Shown: positions 33,850-44,812 of the stretch, in pieces
Layout of the letters: each line of letters begins with the position of its first letter
Numbering within the stretch: position 1 is the stretch's first letter
Source: Gongronella butleri
Lineage: Eukaryota; Mucoromycota; Mucoromycetes; Mucorales; Cunninghamellaceae
Assembly: GCA_025201375.1 (NCBI GenBank)
Contig: JAIWZP010000005.1
Coordinates: 744,001-808,000 of the forward strand
DNA: 64,000 nucleotides
Reading direction: 5' to 3'
Notes under the pieces: generated by a model
Seen by the model: only the letters and a program-made list of their open reading frames with translations
The model's database searches: none
Told to the model about the DNA's origin: nothing
Position numbers and translations under genes: made by a program

Positions 33850-35165
33850 GATCATCAACTCGTTCAAATTTTACAGAGCTCCAATCATTGTAACGCCAGG
33901 AATCATGATTTGGGACTGTTTCACCATTTTGCAACCTTGATTACTCGTTTATTAGTGAACGGGCATGTATCAGGCTTATTTCAGATGTCTTTAGTACCTT
34001 TTTCGTTCATGCCATTCGTTAAAAAGTGGCGATCAATTAGTTGGTTATCAAGAAAATCAATTTTGGTTTTTGTTGCTATATTCTGCGCATTTATCGACAA
34101 GTAGTTGGTCAACAGGGAGATGCCACCCATTGAATTGACGCGTCCAGGCTTCCTCGTTCGAATGAGCCCACTCGCGCGGCACTGCGACCACCGGATGGTT
34201 CGCTATGCCACGATTTAAAAATCGCGAATTTTTCAAGGGGTGCAGTCAAGGATTTGAAATGGGTCAAATTTAAGTTCTCGGATCGCCACGCCGTTCACCC
34301 ATAGGGTGAATACTCTTTGATAACCGATACTAGTGCAATAAAAACCTGGGGTCCATTGACTGGGTGTCGCGTAAAACGCGAAAGCTGTTATTTTTCATCA
34401 CAAGGCCAAGTCAACGAGGATTGGCCACAGCGCCTTGAAAGTTATATATCGGAAAGAGCACGACTTGGAGCGTATGTAAGTATCAATGATCACTTGAAAA
34501 TGATGCGCTTCGGCAGATTTGACGCGACCGCCAAGTTAAGCCTGAAGATTCGACGCTTGATAACGCGCGTCACACATCGAGTGACACGCGTCTTTTCCTA
34601 ATCAAACCCATGCACCTGGGACCCATCTTGCTAGTGGGCGCGCCCGTGCTGCTCTTTGGACGCGTTCTTCACGTGCAATTCGACGTTGAAATTTAATCGA
34701 AAATTGCTCATTGCTCGTTAACCAACAGATGGATTGTGCTCCTTTTCGGCATTTTTCGTGGTTTCTCCATGCGAGGCTTGTTGTGGAAAAGTTTGATGCG
34801 ATTCTGTAGACCTCGTTTTGCGATTTTGGTTTTGGAGCCTCGCCACGATGATTTCTTGATTTGCACGTGGCGCGTTCCAGAGACCTACGAGAGCTCTAAA
34901 ATTGAATTTCGTCTAGATAAACCAGGTTGTCGGTTAACTTTAAGACACGATTCAGGGTGGGGTTGCTTGGTCGACAAGGCTACACTATATATTTGATGTC
35001 GAAACCTGATTTTCAATCATTTCATCTACAAAGATCGACTTTTCCATCTCAAACTGGTTATCGTTTATTGTGCATGACGGGCGGACAACTGTTGTAAATT
35101 TGACCTCTGACCAGATCATTGTACCGCCACCAATCGTAAATAAAGTGTGTTTTGACTTTTTTTGT
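33850..35165 (+). repeat. Dispersed repeat copy B (about 1.3 kb, longest copy)
   Basis: Most complete member of the four-copy family. Its core (34155-34470) aligns with copy C (54680-54960, opposite strand), copy D (62195-62480) and copy A. Shared words include TTCGTTCGAATGAGCCCACT, CAAGGGGTGCAGTC, AAAACCTGGGGTCCATTGAC and AAGGCCAAGTCAACGAGG. The right half (34740-34995) matches copy C in an open frame of about 86 codons with the phrase FAILVLEPRHDDFL. The two ends carry a roughly 60-bp imperfect direct repeat (about 33870-33900, CCAATCATTGTAACGCCAGG, and about 35113-35145, CAGATCATTGTACCGCCACC). No transposase or reverse transcriptase motif seen. Confidence 0.75.
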
Positions 35166-35169
35166 GTAC

Positions 35170-36131
35170 TTCAAAGATTTTATCTGAATTGACGCGCGTG
35201 AGACTTTTAGCAAATATTTTGAGCGTTTGTTTGTCGCGTGCAAGCATTGAAAAGGGATGGTCGATTCGATGTTTGCCGAGAAATTCCCAATTACCTTTTT
35301 TTATTATGCAAATTTGGTCTTTTGGCTGCAGAGCCGCGACGCGCGACGTGGCGTCTGCATTCATCACGTTTTCCTACGAAAGGCAATGGGAGTTGCACTG
35401 AAGAAAGGGTGAATTGATGGGTTATTTGCTGTGTTGGAAGACGAAATAGAATACTTTTGTCGTTTGGTCACTCTTTATGCCTCGCCCAGAAGCCATTTCC
35501 GCAACGGATGAGTCTTGCTTAACATGGTCTTTCTATATTTCGTCCGACAGGAGCCATTGTTCATCGTCGTGAATGACGCTCTGCTCGCTTTGATTGTCAA
35601 TTGTCATCATCGTTGTCATGCTCTTCTGAAATGTCCCGCGGACGCGCTCTGAGCGACGCGACGTGTGTTTTTGCTCATTTTGTCGAGCGTGCCGGCGACA
35701 TGTCAAGGTGGGTGGCGCGACAGGATGGCGCCTTTTGCATGTATTTGCTCATTTTTCCAGATTCCAAGTCCAGCATGTGTATCGATGCGCGTCGTAGGTG
35801 CCTTGGCGAGTCCATGCAGCGCACGAGAGCAACGTGATGGTACTAGGGCAATGCCCTTTTTGCCTGCGATTGGCAAATTGGCATCGATTTTCGCAAAAAA
35901 GGACAAATGCGATTTTAATAGCTGATGCGCGGCGAGGCACGGCTGACAATGAAAGGATCAAGAGCGCGCAAGAGATCGTGTACATGAAAGGCAACTTTTT
36001 TTTTCCTGTGTTTTATTTTAAAAGACAATTGAGACGCGGAAAGGGTTGAATGAGACGTTGGTGGTGGCGGATGGAGATGGCTTTTTTTTGTTGTTTTTTT
36101 TTGGCGGGCAGATTTTGAATGTTGGCAGAAT
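35170..36131. other. Spacer between repeat copy B and SmD3 gene
   Basis: No supported gene. Short ORFs on both strands lack domains. Confidence 0.4.
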
Positions 36132-36707
36132 TTAGTCTCTGCCACGGCCACGGCCACGACCACGGAAACCGCCGCGAGGGGGACCAGCACGGCCTAAAAA
36201 AAAAAAAAAGAAGAAAAAAAATGCATGAGTTTCTCTTTTTTCTAAGCAATTGCTTGCGCCAATGGCATTGAGCCGGCGTGGATTGATGGAAGATGGATTG
36301 TTGACGTTACCTCGGCCACGGCCACGCAGGCCTGGAGGCGGCAGCGACTTGAACATGGGCGCATTTTTCAACATGTCGGGGACGACAAAGAAACGCACGC
36401 TGGAACCGCGGATGTACACCTGATCCAGCTGGCTTACTCGGCCATCACGCGACGTCACTGTGATCTCTCGTAGCTGCACATTCATGTTGTCCTCGGCTAG
36501 ACACGAAAAATAATAAAAAAAGACGCAAGGTGAGTCCAATTACAAGTTTTTGACGTGCGATCAGGCCCAAGAACGAAGCAAAAAACAAAAAAAAAGCAAC
36601 TTACCATCAAGTAGCTTGCCACGATATATCTGGCCCGTCTTCAATTCCAATGAGACAATGTGGCCCTGGGCTTCGTGGAGCAGCTTGATCGGCACGCCAA
36701 TGGTCAT
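36132..36707 (-). CDS. SMD3: Small nuclear ribonucleoprotein SmD3
   Basis: Core component of the heptameric Sm ring of spliceosomal snRNPs. Three exons: 36707-36605, 36496-36311 and 36193-36132, giving 116 residues. Sm1 motif: [20 protein letters not shown] with the [11 protein letters not shown] turn. Sm2: [20 protein letters not shown], which contains the IRG signature. The C-terminus is an arginine-glycine tail (GLRGRGRG, then [11 protein letters not shown]), the usual target of arginine dimethylation. Both introns fall in phase 1. The length and order match SmD3 rather than SmD1. Confidence 0.96.
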
Positions 36708-36980
36708 GTTATATACAAAAGATGGGGTGTGTAAGGTTGAAAAAGGAAGAAAACAAGCGAAAAACACACAAGACGGCTTTTGGCGCTCGTTTTCGGCAAG
36801 AATTGGCCAATGTGCGAAGGAATTGAAACCGCGATTTGCAGAGCTTTTCACCTCTGCGCCTCCTTTTTTGGAGCAGGCGGGCTCCTTTTTGAGCGTGCGC
36901 TGCTGGATTCGTTCTCGGCAAGAGATGCGCAGTCAGACAGACATTGGTATTTATTGGATCAATTGAGATGGGGACGCGTT

Positions 36981-38706
36981 TCAACGCACCACGGTGCCTG
37001 AACATTGAATATCGGCTGTTTTGGGCTTCCTCGACACCAGTGTCTGGATGAAAAAGAGCGAGCTTAGTGTCAATTCGTTCTCGTGGTCCATTTATCCTTA
37101 CGGTCGGGTGCTTGCAATTGGAGGACATGTATCCAATGCCCTAGCAAAAGAAGACAAATCAGCGCGTTGGCCATTTAGGTCGATCCATTTCGCACACTAC
37201 CACTTACCATGCTGTCCGTGACGTGTCCGTACCAGAATTCTAGCCCTGCAAGATGGCAATTGGATGAGAATTGGACGCGGTGTCTCTCCCAAAAATCGAC
37301 TTACGCCTGTCTACACGCAATGCCATGATCCCCATGGACTTGTCGTCATACATATCGAGATGCCTGCATCCTACAAGCGAGTGTCAGCCTCGTTCCATCC
37401 CATTTGCCCACGAGTCTGTACCGAGGAAGTCGTGTTTGAGCGTATTTGTGAATGCGTGCTGCATATCATCGGTGGACGCGAGATTGTCCATGAGTGTGCG
37501 CGTGATGTTGCTGCGTACAATCTGCTCGCCCGTGCCAGTGACGCTGCAAGCAAGGCCGCATGCTGATGCAGACGCGTCTTGTGCCCAGCACCCAGCGCCA
37601 AACACAGCCGCCTAGTACGTGAAAAAGTAAAAAAAAAAAGCATATTCAACAAAATTTCGCGCCGTCATGGTCAACTTACCTCCCCAATTCGCCCTGGCGA
37701 CTTTAGGAGGATGCCTCCGCTACTGACACCAGACGCAATGTGGCCGTGTGCGTCCAAGCAAATGGCACCCACCGTGTCGTGATCTGCATCGTGTTTCGGT
37801 CGCGGCGATTTGCTGTCAATGGCCTCCTGCAGCTGCTGCATATACATGGCAAACGTGTCTTTGGCCTCGTCTGTGAATCAAGAGCAAAAAAAAAAAAAAA
37901 AAAAAAAAAGATAAAAACAAGTAGCTCGCACAAAGGAATCGCGCGCTGACGCGTCAAAATACAACATTTTCGTAGTTTTTGGTAACGCATCACTTACCCG
38001 TGATCAGTGTATCATCGTCCACGGGGTTGATTCCATGCTGCTCGGCCCACATTTTCGCTCCCGTGCCGCACATCAAACTAAAATCAAGAAAAAAAAGCAA
38101 AAGTAAATACTAAATGCATGAATTTCCGTCGTTTTGGGGCTCATACATGGGTGGCACGCGGCCGAGCGTAAGCAGGCCGTCGTTGTTTTCTTCCACCATC
38201 TTTCTGCACACTTGGATGGGGTTTTTGATCCCTGGAACGGCCCCCACGGCGCCAAAACTGGAGGTTTGCCCATCCATCAGGCTTGCGTCGCACTCCACGC
38301 GCCCATGTAGCGTGAGATTCGACCCATAGCCGGCATTTGTCACGGGATCATCCTGAAAGAAAGAAAAAAAAAGGACGCGTCGGTGGGTGGGGGGGACAAG
38401 AAATTCGTGTTTTTGCGCACCTCGAGGCTAGAAATGGCCATTGTCACCGCATCGACGGCAGTCGCTCCATCCTTTAGCCGTGCCATGGCTAGACGTGCTG
38501 CTCTACGCTCTCGTTCGTGTCAGTGACGCCCAGTTTGCCTTGGACTCAAAGAGCTTTGTACCTGGAACAAGCCGACTTGTACTTGTTTTCCTTCTTTTTG
38601 GATAAGGATCCTATAGACACAAGAATAAATACACGTGTTTCCTGTCTCTGTCACATTTATATTTACCAGCGCCCACGTGGACGGCAACAAAGCAAGGAAG
38701 ACTCAT
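36981..38706 (-). CDS. TASP1: Taspase 1 (threonine aspartase) homologue
   Basis: Ntn-hydrolase of the type 2 asparaginase family; in animals taspase 1 cleaves MLL and TFIIA. Exons rebuilt at the 5' end: 38706-38667, 38610-38562 and 38502-38421; further exons at about 38355-38145, about 38080-38000, about 37870-37680, about 37610-37370, about 37250-37210, about 37180-37110 and the last to 36981. The N-terminus reads [14 protein letters not shown], the beta-strand and HxGAG of the family, then [14 protein letters not shown] and [19 protein letters not shown]. Next comes [20 protein letters not shown] with CDASLMDG, then [20 protein letters not shown], where the Thr in DTVG is the expected autoprocessing nucleophile, [22 protein letters not shown] and a GIGYMSSN block near the end. 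Mid-gene junctions are approximate. Confidence 0.9.
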
Positions 38707-38869
38707 ACAGGAACAAGAAAAGAGCGAGAAAAAGGGAAAGAAACGAAGAAAAAGGCGCAAAAGAAGAGCCTATAAAAGGCACGGCGCCCACATCGGACTT
38801 TTAAATGGAAATAAGAAATACAAAAAATGAACGCGCTTTTGGGGACGCGATCATTGGACGAAGAAGAGT

Positions 38870-40521
38870 TTAATTATTATGGTACATGAGGATCCAGCTA
38901 GCGAGGAGCATGGCGGACGACTTGGTCACTTTGGTAGCAGCTGAAGACACGCCTCCAGGGCCCGAGGCACCCGAGCCGGTGCCGGAGCCAGAGCCATTGG
39001 CGGAACCAGCGCTTGCCGTGGCGGGCGCAAAGCCGACGCGCTTCTGGCCCACATCAAAGACCATGTAGGAGCCACGCAAGAACGAGTCACCAAGCAGCAT
39101 GTCGAACAGATTGGAGCCGGAGGTGCCTGCGTCCTGGATGCCCAAGAAACACTGGCCATTGCCGGCATTTTGAACAAGATCCGAGGCGCGCACGTGCAGA
39201 GATGCCGAGCCAGAGGTGCTGTTGCCGCCCGTGGGGGCAGTGCTGTTGCTAGCCGCGCCGTCGGCCAAGAATTGAACCTTGATGTCGACAACATCGTCGG
39301 GCACAGTGCACGATTTGAGGACATACACGCCGGAAATATCAGGAGTCGGGTTGACATACTGGCCAAACGCCTTGACAATGGCCTGGACCGCCGGTGTCGG
39401 CAGGTACGACAACGTGCTGCCCGTGTCAATCACCGTCACTTGCTGCTTGGTCAGCTGCCCGCCATAATTCACACCATTCGACACAATATCAAACGATTGC
39501 GCAGCAAGCGACCAGTACAAATACGTGCCAGCGCCCGACCCCGCCGTCGACGACGTCGTGCCTTGCAAATTGTAAGAACCAACAGAAGCATAGCTGAGCT
39601 GGCCAGTGTACTTGGTGCTGTCAATGCCTAGGGTGAAGGGGGAAAATGAAAAAGGAGAAAAAAATATGAAAAATATGAAAAAAAGCGAAAGCACCGCGTC
39701 AATTCCATCGCAGTCGCGGGGTTCGTGAGCGCGCTTTTTCTTTTTTTTTTTTTCACGTACCACCGAGGATCATTTCGCCGGTCCAGCCCGTGGCGTTCAT
39801 AAAGTTGAGGTAAATGGAGAAGATTGGCTGGGAAATGAGGTTTTCCGAGATGAGGCTGTTGATGACGGTGGGGTAGTTTGGGCGGCCCGAGGCCGTGATG
39901 AGACCGTCAAAGGCGAGACCAAGGATGCCGCTGGATTTGACCTTGCCGCCGCCAACACCGCTACCATTTTGGACAAAGATGTCCGTGACCTGGTTCATCA
40001 CGCCGAATTGCTGCTTGGGGATGGACACGCCGGCAAGCGCGACTGTGTCTTGCACGTACGTGCCATTGGCGGACCCAAGGCCATACTTGAGGCGCAGCGG
40101 GTTCTGCGTCTGATTGACAGATGACGACGACGCCGCATTGTATTGGGGCACAGGGCATGACGTCGTGGGGCAGCCATTGCCGGCAAACCAGAGATCAGAG
40201 CTGCAATTCGGGCAAAGAAAAAAAAGGGCAAAAAAGGCAAAAAAAACATGAATTGATTGGTTTCTCTTCTTTTTTTTGGGCTTTGAATGGACAGGTTGCT
40301 TACCTGCCAGTGTCCAAGGACACGGTGAAATTCTGGGACGGTGTGCCTGCGGAGACAGTGACAAGGTACTGGATGCCAATGTCGTTGTAAAGAGGCGTGG
40401 TCGCATCTCGCTTGACGAAGGAATTGCCTGTGCTTCGCGTGACGGGCAGGCGGATGACCGATTGGGCCGAGACAAAGGCCCCGGTGGCCATCATCAGGCT
40501 GGCAACGATGGTGACCTTCAT
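38870..40521 (-). CDS. Secreted/GPI-anchored aspartic protease (pepsin A1, yapsin-like)
   Basis: Pepsin-family endopeptidase. Three exons: 40521-40304, 40200-39761 and 39627-38870, 471 residues, all in phase. Signal peptide at the start (VTIVASLMMATGAFVSA). Propeptide includes a KR site (NSFVKRDATT) that could be cut by the kexin encoded in this window. First catalytic motif SLDTGSSDLWFAG is split by intron 1; second is VIDTGSTLSYLP. A flap-region YGLGSANGTYVQDTVAL precedes GILGLAFDGL. The C-terminus has a Gly/Ser/Ala-rich linker and ends with a hydrophobic segment (SSAMLLASWILMY), typical of a GPI-attachment signal. Several N-glycosylation sites (NGT, NAT, NST, NGS) are visible. Confidence 0.93.
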
Positions 40522-41366
40522 TGGAAAGAAAAAAAAAAGGAAAGATGTGTGGGGAGCGGGAAAGCTGCGCGAGAAGGATGAAAAAAAAAAAAAAAGAAAT
40601 GGAAAAGAAAGAGGGGAAAGAGGGGAAAGAGGCGCGGCGTCCAAGGAACAAGAAAAAAAAAGGTGGCTCACCGCTCGTGCAATTGCTTTTTAAAACGACG
40701 GCGACACAAAAAGATGGCTGTTCTTGATTTACAGTTAAGCGACGGGCCTGGGTGCTAGCCTAATAGGGAAATTGAGTGCCAAACGCGCCCCAAGAGCCAA
40801 ATGCGTGGCAAAGGCGGTCATCCAGGAACTCAATTGCAAATGCTGAGGCGGCCAATGAGGAGGCTCAGCAGCACTCGATTACGTTGCACACCGTTGCACG
40901 AAACAAAAGCCCACTCTATGCAAGCCGTTTTGCGCCACCAATTCCCACTGACGAACAAACCATGAAAAGCAGGCGTGTGTTGCGCGAGCTGACCCGGGGT
41001 CAAAGCACAAACTATCCAAAGAAAAAGTTGCAAAATGGTAAAAACAGGCAAAAACACGCTTTGAGCGATGCGATAGCCATCATGCCGAACGCGTCCAAAA
41101 GGTCCAATTAGCACGGGGCCGTGCGGCACCACCGGCTGCAGATGATCTCCAAACAAAATAAGAAAAAAAAGGGGGCAAAGGGATCAAGCCTCCTCCTCCC
41201 CTGATTTGGTGGCACAAGCTAAAAATGGCCATTCGAAACACAACACACATCCTCCGAGGCGCCAATTGCAGCGCCACAGCTTTGATTAAATAGGTGACAT
41301 TTTTTTCCATTCTTATGCAGCTTTTAAAAATAATAAAGATGATGATTCCAAAAAAAGGGGATTTTC
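40522..41366. other. Spacer between aspartic protease and ILV3 genes
   Basis: No supported gene. Purine-rich DNA (40525-40660) upstream of the protease start. ORF 40776-41111 shows no domain. Confidence 0.4.
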
Positions 41367-43946
41367 TTAAGCTTCGTCAGTGACAGCGCCCTCCGAGGCG
41401 GACTTGACGGTCAAGATGTAGCGGGCGAGGGTTCCCTTGGTATACTTGGGAGCAGGGGGCTTGAAGTTGGCGGAACGGCGCGCCAATTCCTCGTCGGACA
41501 CGTCCATGTTCATCTCGCGCGTCTCGGCGTCAATCGTGATGACATCGCCGTCCTGCACCAGGCCAATGGGGCCACCCACATACGCCTCGGGCGTCACGTG
41601 GCCAACAATGAAGCCCTAAAACAACGCGCAAATGTCAATCACGCGTCATGCGCACCAGAAATCACAAAAAAAAAAAAAATGCGACTTACGTGAGAACCGC
41701 CGGAGAAACGACCATCCGTCAGCAAGGCAACGTCCTTGCCCAAGCCAGCGCCCATGATGGCGGATGTGGGCTTCACTGTTGAGCATAAAAAGAGAAAGGA
41801 TAAGCAATTCACTCGAAAAAGCGCGTTTTTTTTTGTCAATTTCTTACGCATTTCACGCATGCCAGGCGAACCCTTGGGGCCCTCATAGCGGATAATGCCG
41901 ACGGTCTTTTCGCCAACCTTGAATTCGCCGTTTTCAAGCGCAGCGATGAAGTTTTCCTCGCCGTCAAAGACGCGAGCCTTGCCGGTGAAGGTGAGACCCT
42001 CCTTGCCGGTGATCTTGGCGACAGAGCCCTCGGGGGCAAGGTTACCAAACAGCGTCTGCAAGTGGCCGGTGGCCTTGATGGGGTTGGACAAGGGGCGGAT
42101 GATGTCCTGGCCATCGGGCAGGCCGGGAAGAGAGTGCACATTCTCAGCAAGCGACTTGCCAGTGACCGTCATCACGTCACCGTCGACCATCTTGTTCTCC
42201 AACAAGAACTTGATGATGGCAGGCGTGCCACCGATCTTTTGGAGGTCCTCCATCACATACTTGCCGCTGAAAAAATGCCAGAAAAAAAAGAAAAGGGTCA
42301 GACGCGCTTTTTTTTCTTTTTCTCCAATCCCTCTTTTACCTAGGCTTCAAGTCGGCCAAGAAGGGCACACGGTCGCTGACGGCCTGGAAGTCGTCCAGGG
42401 TGAGATTGATGTCGACGCTGCGAGCAATGGCGATCAAATGGAGCACGGCATTGGTGGAGCCGCCCAAGACAGTCGTGAGCGTGATGGCGTTGATGAACGC
42501 CTGCTTGGTCATGATGTCGCGCGGCTTGATGTCATTCTCCAACAAGTTGCGGATGTACTTGCCGGCATCCAAGCACTCCTGGATCTTTTCAACAGAGTTG
42601 GCAGGCGACGACGAGCTGTAGGGCAAACTCATACCCATGATTTCAGCACAAGTGGCCACTAAAAGAAAAAAACAGACAGACGCGACGCGTCAGTCACATG
42701 AATCCAGCGTGTCAATTGCGCCGTCCTTACTCGTGTTGGCAGTGTACACTAGGAAAAAAAAAAAGAACAAAAACACGCGTCAATGGCTTTGTTTCTCCTC
42801 TTTTTGGCGTCGTCGCAAAATAAACTTACTGCCACCGCAGGCGCCGGCGCCGGGGCAAGCGTTGCGGATGATGTCGTAACGCTGGTCCTCCTCAATGGCG
42901 CCGCTGACATATTCACCATAGGCTTGGAAAGCAGACACAATGTCCAAAGACGCGCCACCGCAGCCCTTGCCGGCACGGATCGTGCCACCATAAATCATGA
43001 TCGACGGGCGGTTGAGGCGACCCATCGCCATCAGCACACCAGGCATGTTCTTGTCGCTGAAAATAAAAAAACAAGAAAAAGAAAAAATTGAGCGATTAAC
43101 GCGTGTCAATCGCACAATACACGCGATTTTTTTTCATTGTGGCGAACTTACCAACCAGGCAACGAGATGTTGGCATCGTACCACTGGCCGCCCATGACCT
43201 GTCAAAAAAAAATGAGCAAATCACACGCAAACGCGCAAACGTACACACGCTGCTGCTTGTCGCCGCCACCAAACTTACGGTCTCGATACTGTCAGCAATC
43301 AAATCACGCGATTGAAGCGAGTAGCTCATGCCACGGGTGCCCATGGAGATGCCGTCGCTCACACCAACGGTGTTGAAGCGGTAGCCAATCAAGCCAGCCT
43401 CCTGGACACCTTCCTTGACCTTGGCCGACAAGTCCATCAAGTGCATGTTGCAGGGATTGCCCTCGTACCACCTAAAACACGGAAAAAAGAACAACACTCT
43501 GCATGAGTCACGTCCTTTTTAACCAATGCACACGCGCCATTCCTCTTTTGACCGGGATTTACACGCTGGAAATGCCGACTTGGGCCTTGTTCATGTCCTC
43601 GTCCGTCAGGCCAGTGGCGTACACTATAAAAAAAAAAAAAAGAGTGAGCGCCCGGGGCAATTGGCGCGTCCACGGGTTCACAACCACTTACACATGGCCT
43701 GCGAGGCACCTTGTGACTTTGGCTGCGTGATATTGGCACTGTACTTGTTGAGCTTGTTCTCAGCAGTAGCATAGTGGCGAAGACCAACGGGCACGGCCTT
43801 GACACCGGCAGAGCTGCACGAAAAAAAAAAAAAAAAAAAAAAAAAACGAAACATGAGCGCGACCGCGTCCTTTTGAATCAAAACAGGCCAACTTACAAAG
43901 AGTGCGCCTTGAAAGGGGCGGCGGCGGCTAGCAACTTGGAGGCCAT
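41367..43946 (-). CDS. ILV3: Dihydroxyacid dehydratase, mitochondrial
   Basis: Fe-S enzyme of valine, leucine and isoleucine synthesis (third step). Eleven exons: 43946-43897, 43813-43692, 43623-43563, 43471-43279, 43198-43152, 43056-42830, 42748-42731 (18 nt), 42658-42340, 42266-41848, 41775-41690 and 41615-41367; 1791 nt, 596 residues. The first ~30 residues ([16 protein letters not shown]) look like a mitochondrial presequence. Cysteine ligands of the cluster are in the expected contexts: [20 protein letters not shown] and [17 protein letters not shown]. Late motifs: [22 protein letters not shown] and [13 protein letters not shown]. All ten intron phases agree, supporting the assembly. Confidence 0.97.
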
Positions 43947-44234
43947 GGCGGGCAGAATAGTGCAATGAAAAAGAACAAAAGAGTGGGGTAAAGAAGAAAC
44001 AAGAAAAAAAAAAAAAAGTGGAGCAGGGCTTTATTTTTTGGCATTTTGACATCTTTGACTCATTTTGAGCACTTGACTCCTGATTGGCCCGATACGCATT
44101 GAAGCATTGAAGGCCGCAATGCCGCTCAGAATTAGCTGACCCGCGCGCACGAATCAATTCAAAGCAGAAGCACCCGCGCCAAAACGAAAGGCGGATTTCT
44201 CTGACGTTGCCATGGAAGCTGCTCTTTATTTTTC

Positions 44235-44694
44235 ATGCCGCTTGCCATCCTGAGCGGAGGCTGCGTTCTCTTGAGTGTGTATTTTGTCAATTGTGCAAGG
44301 CAATTCGTGGCCAAGGCGATCGTTTCTCTTCCAAAACCGGCAAATGGAGTATTTGACAGGCTCTTGGATCTGAACCCCCTTGCTTTTCTCGGCCCAAAAC
44401 GCGCATTCTATGCGCTAGTTACCAGGTACCAAAAGCAACTTCACCAACATTGTGTTTTTTGCTTCATTTTTCGGTTTTATTCCTGGCAAAATCACGAATT
44501 GGACCCATGCCATCAACATCAGTCCTAAAATTCGAGCACTGAACTGGCGAAAACATCAAGATGCGTACGCTTTTGCAATTGAAGAGGTACATGATGAATT
44601 GAGGGGGATGGCAATCAAGGGAAATTCAATTTTATTGGTAATTAATGGAGCAATCGCGTTGCTTGAAGGGGTATATATCTGTGATGTGAGGTGA
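44235..44694 (+). CDS. Unassigned overlapping ORFs, possible gene remnant
   Basis: Two overlapping frames give protein-like sequence that seems to continue across a frame change near 44425: FDRLLDLNPLAFLGPKRAFY in the first and KITNWTHAINISPKIRALNW in the second. The switch could be a short frameshift or an unrecognised intron. No family recognised. Flanks (43947-44234, 44695-44812) are non-coding. Confidence 0.25.
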
Positions 44695-44812
44695 CGATGA
44701 CGAAGTACAAGGAGAATCTGGATCATTTGCCAACGTCCTTCTTGATGGATACTGAGCGAGGAGAGACTGCACTTGGCGCTGGACGTTGCTCATCATCATC
44801 GTAGCAGCAATG

